Assembly: GCF_016599715.1 (NCBI RefSeq)
Contig: NZ_CP067019.1
Span: 2,356,001-2,420,000 of the forward strand
From: Acinetobacter sp. CS-2
Lineage (GTDB): Bacteria > Pseudomonadota > Gammaproteobacteria > Pseudomonadales > Moraxellaceae
Reading direction: 5' to 3'
DNA: 64,000 nucleotides
Positions within the stretch are counted from its first letter, which is position 1, and every line of letters begins with the position of its first letter. Positions 59,146 through 64,000 of the stretch are shown here, one piece after another. The position numbers and the translations under genes are program-made. Below the pieces are notes generated by a model that was not told the origin of the DNA, made no database searches, and saw only the letters and a list, made by a program, of their open reading frames with translations.

Positions 59146-60823
59146 TAAAACTACCCCAAACACGTAATACTTCTGGAGACTCACCACCATGAATTAATGC
59201 TTTACTTCCCACCTTGACCAATAAAGGCGCAGGGATTGAGCGGCCACACACCAAGGCTTCACCAGTAGATAAACTTGGTAGTTCATCTAAATCAGCCTTA
59301 CTCACCATATCAGATGCTTTAGCAATAAATCGTTGGTCATCTGGGTTTTTTAATCTCATTGTGATTAATGTATTACATTGAGATGTGACATCGGAATCAA
59401 GTTTAGATGGTCGCTGACTCACGATTCCAAATCCAACACCAAACTTACGCCCTTCACCTGCAATCTTTTTGATGACTCGATGACTTACAGCATTACCACC
59501 TGCAGGTGCAAAACTATGTCCCTCTTCGTAGATAATAAAACATGGTCGAAGTGGATCCGTTTTACTCGATGCAGCTTTCAAAATTTCACTAGACAGCAAA
59601 GCACATACAACCTGTTTTGCTGTATCACTTAAGCCCTGTAGATCCACTACAACGAGGCGACCTTGTTGATTTGTAGGACGTCCAACCATTTTATAAATAT
59701 CTGTTGGCTCTTTCATTGTCGCAGAATAAAAACTCTGTGCTTCGTTAAGTACTCGAGATAACTTCATAGACGCAACGGCGGCACTACGTCCAGAAAGGGC
59801 TTTTGCTTCAGCTTCTGATAAATCATCCCATTCTTTTAACTCTTCAATACCATCCCCTAAGAAATATCTTAAACGATTAATATCTCTAGGTTCTGTCTTA
59901 TCAGTCGCTCTCCAATAACGAATAGCCACATCAAGTACACGTTGTTGTGGCTCCGTTAAACCCGGTAGAATCTCGGCAATATCATCCATTTCAAAATGGT
60001 CAAATTGCAAAGCAAGTGGAATATTTTTACTGGCGTATTTGTACTTAAATGATTCTTGCTGAGGTGAATAAATCTGAATCCCTGCTCCAGCTTTTTGTAA
60101 TTTTTCAAAAGTTTCTTTAATTTTAGGCAAGGTTTCTTGATCTCGTACATCATCTATATCATCAAAATGATTTGAGAACTGCAACTCGCCTTTAGATAAG
60201 GCTTTTCCATATTCGCCATGCGGATCAAATACAACCACTGTGCCATTATTTAAGGTCACTAATCTTTCAATGATTCGACCTACGGTATAGGACTTACCTG
60301 AGCCTGTCATTGCTAAAATAGCCATATGCTCAGTTACCAGTTTATTCACATCAATAAATACAGGTACCGTATTTTGGCCTTTGTCATAGCCGACCAAATT
60401 GCCTAAATGTAAGCTTGTATGCTCATTAAATTCATAAAAATCACTTAGAAACTGGAAATCAACAGTTTCAACTGCTGTACCTGGATTTAAAGGACGTCGA
60501 GGTATTTTAATTTGACGCGTCTGAGGGTCTCGATAACCTACCAACTCGACTTGGGCATAAATATTTTCACCCGTGACGCTAGCACCTGGTAATAACTCTA
60601 ATTCAGTAACACCATCACCAAAACCCAAGTTATACAACATATTAGATCGGTTAATTTTAACGACACGACCTAAAACAGCCACGTCACCTTCATCCTGACG
60701 TTCTTGGTGCATGATACGTACAAACTCGCCACGGCGCACAGAAAAAGAGTCTTGAACAACCATAGTTAATTGGCTTGCATCACCCGTATTTCCAACTAAT
60801 TTACCTAGTACTTTATAAGCCAT
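59138..60823 (-). CDS. HerA-type hexameric ATPase
   Basis: This 561-residue HerA/FtsK-superfamily ATPase has an N-terminal HAS-barrel (residues 1-130). Walker A is AMTGSGKSYTVGR near 171-183, followed by VVVFDPHGEYGKAL. Walker B is CFIIYEEGHSFAPAGG, with sensor and arginine-finger region FGVGFGIVSQRPSKLDSDV. HerA proteins translocate or unwind DNA as rings and partner with nucleases. The NurA-like gene ends one base before this gene starts, the classic herA-nurA pairing, so a DNA-end-resecting complex is the likely function. A CTC-rich overlap with the downstream gene suggests coupled translation. Confidence 0.92.
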   Translation of the reverse strand: MAYKVLGKLVGNTGDASQLTMVVQDSFSVRRGEFVRIMHQERQDEGDVAVLGRVVKINRSNMLYNLGFGDGVTELELLPGASVTGENIYAQVELVGYRDPQTRQIKIPRRPLNPGTAVETVDFQFLSDFYEFNEHTSLHLGNLVGYDKGQNTVPVFIDVNKLVTEHMAILAMTGSGKSYTVGRIIERLVTLNNGTVVVFDPHGEYGKALSKGELQFSNHFDDIDDVRDQETLPKIKETFEKLQKAGAGIQIYSPQQESFKYKYASKNIPLALQFDHFEMDDIAEILPGLTEPQQRVLDVAIRYWRATDKTEPRDINRLRYFLGDGIEELKEWDDLSEAEAKALSGRSAAVASMKLSRVLNEAQSFYSATMKEPTDIYKMVGRPTNQQGRLVVVDLQGLSDTAKQVVCALLSSEILKAASSKTDPLRPCFIIYEEGHSFAPAGGNAVSHRVIKKIAGEGRKFGVGFGIVSQRPSKLDSDVTSQCNTLITMRLKNPDDQRFIAKASDMVSKADLDELPSLSTGEALVCGRSIPAPLLVKVGSKALIHGGESPEVLRVWGSFNG

Positions 60824-60824
60824 T

Positions 60825-61961
60825 TTATTCTTCCCCTTCTAGACTCTCTAACCAACCCGATTCGACTTCATTTTGCTTCACAGCATTGTGTAAGCCTTTA
60901 CGATAAAACTCCGCGAATTGAGGCAATATATTTAATTGTTGATAACCTAGTAATTGTGGCAATGGCATAGCTTTGCCTTTATTTTGCATATCCAGTGCCA
61001 TTAATCTTGATGCGACAATATCAAGTGATTCGCTGGTCCAAGCAGGCTCATCCCCAACGAGTTGGACGAATTTAATTTGTCCTTGTCTAGAACTTCTAAA
61101 ATGAAAACCAATCAAACCTTGTTGTACTTCCTTAACAGGTTCAATTCGGTTTTCTGATTGATGTGACCTAAAGGCAATGGTTCTTGTAAAATTACCAAGT
61201 ATTCCATTAATAAACCTTAAATCACCAATCCCTATAAGCTGTTCTTCAATTTCGTCCAATTGCTTAATCATGAGCGCATCAAATCCATCATTTTCTAGGA
61301 TCTGGCTCCTACCTTCAGCAGTTCGTAAATCTTGCTTAGCAATACTTACAATTGCTGAGAATCGCTCAGCCAAAATACTTGCAACGACTGGTCCATTTGG
61401 ATTCCAAGGAAAAATTGACTGACGAAACCGATCCCAAAAGCTTTCAATCACTTTTTTAGTTTTTTCATACTCTTGCTTATGTTTTTTATGTCTATCAAGT
61501 GGAGCCATATCCCTTGCTAGAAAAAAAGGTGTATCAATCAAGATAAGATTATAGCTATGAGCAGAATTGAAAATCTTTTCCAGCAAGGAATAGGTTTGTC
61601 GAATCTGTATCAACTCTAAACGTTTAGCTTGGGCTTCAAAATCAATATCATCTAATTCAGAAATGCTGTCTGTTGCGCCAGAACTTAATTTGTTTTGCTC
61701 AATCAGTAGATCTACACGGAGCGCTGCACTGACATAAATAAAGCCACCTAGTGCTTTTGTGACGCAAGATCGTGTAGAGATACCCGCTAGATTCATATCA
61801 ACTATGCTTAATTTCGGTACAGGTTTAACCAACCCCACATCACGAAACATTGGAGCAATTTTCTCAATATCTCGAATATTTTTTAATATTCGTCCAGCAC
61901 TTCCCGGTAATCTTAATTGACTGTCAATCGCAAGAGATTGAGCAAGATTTATTGTTTTCAA
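60825..61961 (-). CDS. NurA-domain nuclease
   Basis: This 378-residue protein has the NurA pattern: an Asp-containing strand LSIVDMNLAGIS near residue 53, a helical insert, LILIDTPFFLARDMAP (second acidic strand), IVSIAKQDLRTAEGR, and a late FRSSRQGQIKFVQLVGDEPAW with a terminal helical region. In archaea NurA is the end-resecting nuclease partner of HerA. In bacteria herA-nurA pairs recur in mobile defence-type islands. The gene lies between the HerA-like gene (1-base gap) and the unknown 275-residue gene (6-base gap). Confidence 0.8.
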   Translation of the reverse strand: MKTINLAQSLAIDSQLRLPGSAGRILKNIRDIEKIAPMFRDVGLVKPVPKLSIVDMNLAGISTRSCVTKALGGFIYVSAALRVDLLIEQNKLSSGATDSISELDDIDFEAQAKRLELIQIRQTYSLLEKIFNSAHSYNLILIDTPFFLARDMAPLDRHKKHKQEYEKTKKVIESFWDRFRQSIFPWNPNGPVVASILAERFSAIVSIAKQDLRTAEGRSQILENDGFDALMIKQLDEIEEQLIGIGDLRFINGILGNFTRTIAFRSHQSENRIEPVKEVQQGLIGFHFRSSRQGQIKFVQLVGDEPAWTSESLDIVASRLMALDMQNKGKAMPLPQLLGYQQLNILPQFAEFYRKGLHNAVKQNEVESGWLESLEGEE

Positions 61962-61967
61962 AATAGT

Positions 61968-62795
61968 TTAGTCCTTTAATTGCTGAGCTAAAGGTTCGGC
62001 ATAATTCCAAATAGAGGAGTCCTGCAAGGCACTAAGACCTTTTTGTGTGAGATTTTTATTGGCTATAAACTTCTCATTCTCAAGTATCCCGTATCGTTTG
62101 AGAATATCTAGCTGATTCAAATCAAAAACCCCTAGGTACTCAATTTTTTCTCTAATCTCACTTGATGAATACTCAGGTAAAATATGCACCAGTAACAAAA
62201 CGGTATAATCTAGTTGATTCAGCGTATAGGTATTAACAGCCTCAATAACAGGAACTTCATCTGACTTGGTACCACAATGATCAAGAAACCAAGTCAACCA
62301 CGCTTTCACTTGATTCGCCGCATCAAGTAGGTTCACTGACCATAGAGGTAAAGTTGTCACCGCAAAGACACCACTATTCGAATGTCTTCGTATATAACGG
62401 GTATGAACTAAATCACCTATATGATGTTGTGCTGGCTCATAACTACCACGATATCCACTTAATGCCTGTAATATTTCTGATTGCAATATTTGAAACTCAA
62501 AGGCATCATGTTCACAGATCGCATGTTCACTATATTCAAGCGTCCAATCTAATCCCAAAGTCGTTTGCTTACAGAGTTCCATCAACTGTTCATGAGGTTC
62601 AAGTATCAAGAGTGCACAGCCTGCCTGTTGAGACCAATCTACATAAAAATGAATATTGTCTATATTCAGCTCTTTCGCACTAACGAGTAATACCCCAGAT
62701 AGAGGTAATACCTGACCTGCAATTTCAGGCTTGATCAACCGTTTTAAAATACGGCCTTTGCTCACACCTGATAAATATTCAGAGAGAAAAATCAA
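61968..62795 (-). CDS. Uncharacterised island protein upstream of the NurA-like gene
   Basis: This 275-residue protein starts MIFLSEYLSGVSKGRILKRL and has LLLVHILPEYSSSEIREKIE with a C-terminal helical stretch that reads like a winged-helix or DNA-binding end (DILKRYGILENEKFIANKNL, TQKGLSALQDSS). It is cytoplasmic, with no signal or membrane segment. It sits between the coiled-coil gene (14-base gap) and the NurA-like gene (6-base gap). I do not recognise the family. Confidence 0.72.
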   Translation of the reverse strand: MIFLSEYLSGVSKGRILKRLIKPEIAGQVLPLSGVLLVSAKELNIDNIHFYVDWSQQAGCALLILEPHEQLMELCKQTTLGLDWTLEYSEHAICEHDAFEFQILQSEILQALSGYRGSYEPAQHHIGDLVHTRYIRRHSNSGVFAVTTLPLWSVNLLDAANQVKAWLTWFLDHCGTKSDEVPVIEAVNTYTLNQLDYTVLLLVHILPEYSSSEIREKIEYLGVFDLNQLDILKRYGILENEKFIANKNLTQKGLSALQDSSIWNYAEPLAQQLKD

Positions 62796-62809
62796 AGCCT
62801 TCCCCCTGA

Positions 62810-64000
62810 CTAATACGCAAAAGATAATTTAATTTTTAAGATCCCAGCTTCAACTAATTTTTGCTGTTGCTCTACGCTCAATGGAATCTGCTCTTGATTG
62901 TTTGAAATAGCATCATGTGCTTTTTTCCAAGTTGGTAAATCAAGCCCTAAAGGGTTTAGAACTTCCTCTGCTTGTGTAGCCCACTGCTTCAATTTTTCGT
63001 TACATGCTTTTTCTAAATCTTTGAGACTAAGTGCACCTAGCTCATTTTCATCTATAAAGTTTTGATGATTTACTTGCCCCACAAACAATGGCTTTAAGCT
63101 TGGAAATTCCTGCCGCAACAAATTAATTTTTTCATTTTTATAAGTTGTACAGTGATTTTCAATTACTAACAATTTACTTGCAACAGAAGAGTTTAATTGC
63201 TGCCGAACAGTATTGTAAAAGCGATCAGCTATACCTTCCAAAGAAGAAAAATCCCCTTTTTGCATTTGTTCTCGATATTTTTCACGGTACTTATCTACAT
63301 CCTCCTCTATATAACTCAGACTTTCTTCCAAAATTGAAATACGGTCTTCAATTTCTTCTAGATTCTCTAAGTCAGAAGAGAACTGGGCTAATGCCTCAGC
63401 ACCAGACAACTTAACTGTCAATTCTTGAACTTTAGAGCGATGCTTTTCTAAGTTTGAAATAATAGTTTCATGTAGCTCCAAACATTTATTGTAGTTCGGA
63501 ACTATATAACCAGTCGAAATATGACCAATATCCTTTGGAATATTCGTATAAACATCTAGTCCAACTTCATCCGCAAGCTCTAATAGTTTCTTATCCGCTT
63601 CAACAAAATTCATTGTCCGCAGTGCATGGATAAAGGTATCACTACTTGCTTGAATTTGTTTTTTCGCTGTTTCACTAGGATTCTCATTATTTAAAACAGC
63701 ATCAACAATATTACCAATAGTATTTAGACACTTCTTAAAAATTAATACCGAACAATCATGATGCGCTTGAGCATCTGCTTCCATGATGTCAATCAGCGCC
63801 ATACTGCGCACTTTGATTTTATAACAAGCGGCTTGTACTTTTTCTGCATAAAGCGTTGCTTGTTGTACTCTTTCATAAAGAGACAACTGCCGATCAGCAA
63901 TATCTAAAGTATTTACATCTCTTAATGCTGTCTTTTGTAGATATAGTGGTTTGACTTTTTCAACCAAAGAAAGGATTTCCGTCCTTTGCTTTAAAAGTGG
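62810..64000 (-). CDS. Uncharacterised coiled-coil protein (partial, N-terminus beyond window)
   Basis: The frame stays open to the window end: residues before the possible TTG start at 63967 read PLLKQRTEILSL, which continues the helical pattern. The visible 397 residues are rich in Glu/Lys/Leu with long coiled coils (DLENLEEIEDRISILEESLS and VDKYREKYREQMQ). A C-terminal segment reads AEEVLNPLGLDLPTWKKAHD. It looks like a structural or SMC-like partner of the HerA-NurA module. It is the most upstream gene of the operon visible here. The true start and full length are outside the window. Confidence 0.7.
   Translation of the reverse strand, partial: PLLKQRTEILSLVEKVKPLYLQKTALRDVNTLDIADRQLSLYERVQQATLYAEKVQAACYKIKVRSMALIDIMEADAQAHHDCSVLIFKKCLNTIGNIVDAVLNNENPSETAKKQIQASSDTFIHALRTMNFVEADKKLLELADEVGLDVYTNIPKDIGHISTGYIVPNYNKCLELHETIISNLEKHRSKVQELTVKLSGAEALAQFSSDLENLEEIEDRISILEESLSYIEEDVDKYREKYREQMQKGDFSSLEGIADRFYNTVRQQLNSSVASKLLVIENHCTTYKNEKINLLRQEFPSLKPLFVGQVNHQNFIDENELGALSLKDLEKACNEKLKQWATQAEEVLNPLGLDLPTWKKAHDAISNNQEQIPLSVEQQQKLVEAGILKIKLSFAY

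Overview
The window looks like an Acinetobacter chromosome. Pointers are ISAba1-type and ISAba11-type insertion sequences, a low-GC genome with divergent Moraxellaceae-style proteins, a complete pilGHI-J-chpA twitching chemosensory cluster, and a row of Fil-type LSDD/TG-motif secreted proteins beside dcd and proS. Both window edges cut genes: an L,D-transpeptidase on the left and a coiled-coil protein on the right.

Layout. 1-4.4 kb: envelope and housekeeping genes (L,D-transpeptidase, DUF454, DUF1853, entericidin-type lipoprotein, dapE) with ISAba1 copy A between them. 4.4-14.2 kb: the Pil-Chp chemosensory operon on the minus strand (pilG, pilH, pilI, pilJ, chpA, CheW-like ChpC); pilJ is split by a divergent ISAba1-like copy B. 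14.5-21.2 kb: a secreted protein, an RND efflux adaptor and permease, and proS. 21.3-29 kb: four tandem Fil-like secreted-protein genes; the third carries both an in-frame stop and ISAba1 copy C. 29-36.3 kb: dcd, a LysE exporter, a DUF2062 membrane protein, an intact IS1-family element, apbC/mrp and small genes. 36.3-41.4 kb: an AT-rich stretch with four copies of a palindromic box, then an isolated piece of the phenylpropionate/cinnamate pathway (hcaE, hcaF, mhpB) ending in a ferredoxin-reductase relic and an integrase relic. 41.5-50.9 kb: a GABA/glutamate regulon (gabD, gabT, porin, glutamate dehydrogenase, MocR-family regulator, gabP) whose three control regions share a two-part box with the same 24-bp spacing. 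50.9-64 kb: an accessory island starting with another integrase relic and an ISAba11-type element.

The island holds two convergent operons. On the plus strand are a RecQ helicase-phosphoribosyltransferase fusion (split by a second IS1-family copy) and a DprA-like protein with a perfect 16-unit hexanucleotide repeat. On the minus strand is a tightly packed set: coiled-coil protein, unknown protein, NurA-type nuclease, HerA-type ATPase, small unknown protein and a Ser/Thr kinase with a repeat-type C-terminal region. This reads as a DNA-processing, kinase-controlled stress or defence system. It is the most likely novel system here, although the helicase gene is interrupted in this strain.

All six insertion sequences are complete, and each has perfect inverted-end geometry and a perfect target duplication, so the insertions look recent. 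Each of the three ISAba1-like copies is oriented so that its outward promoter reads into host genes downstream.
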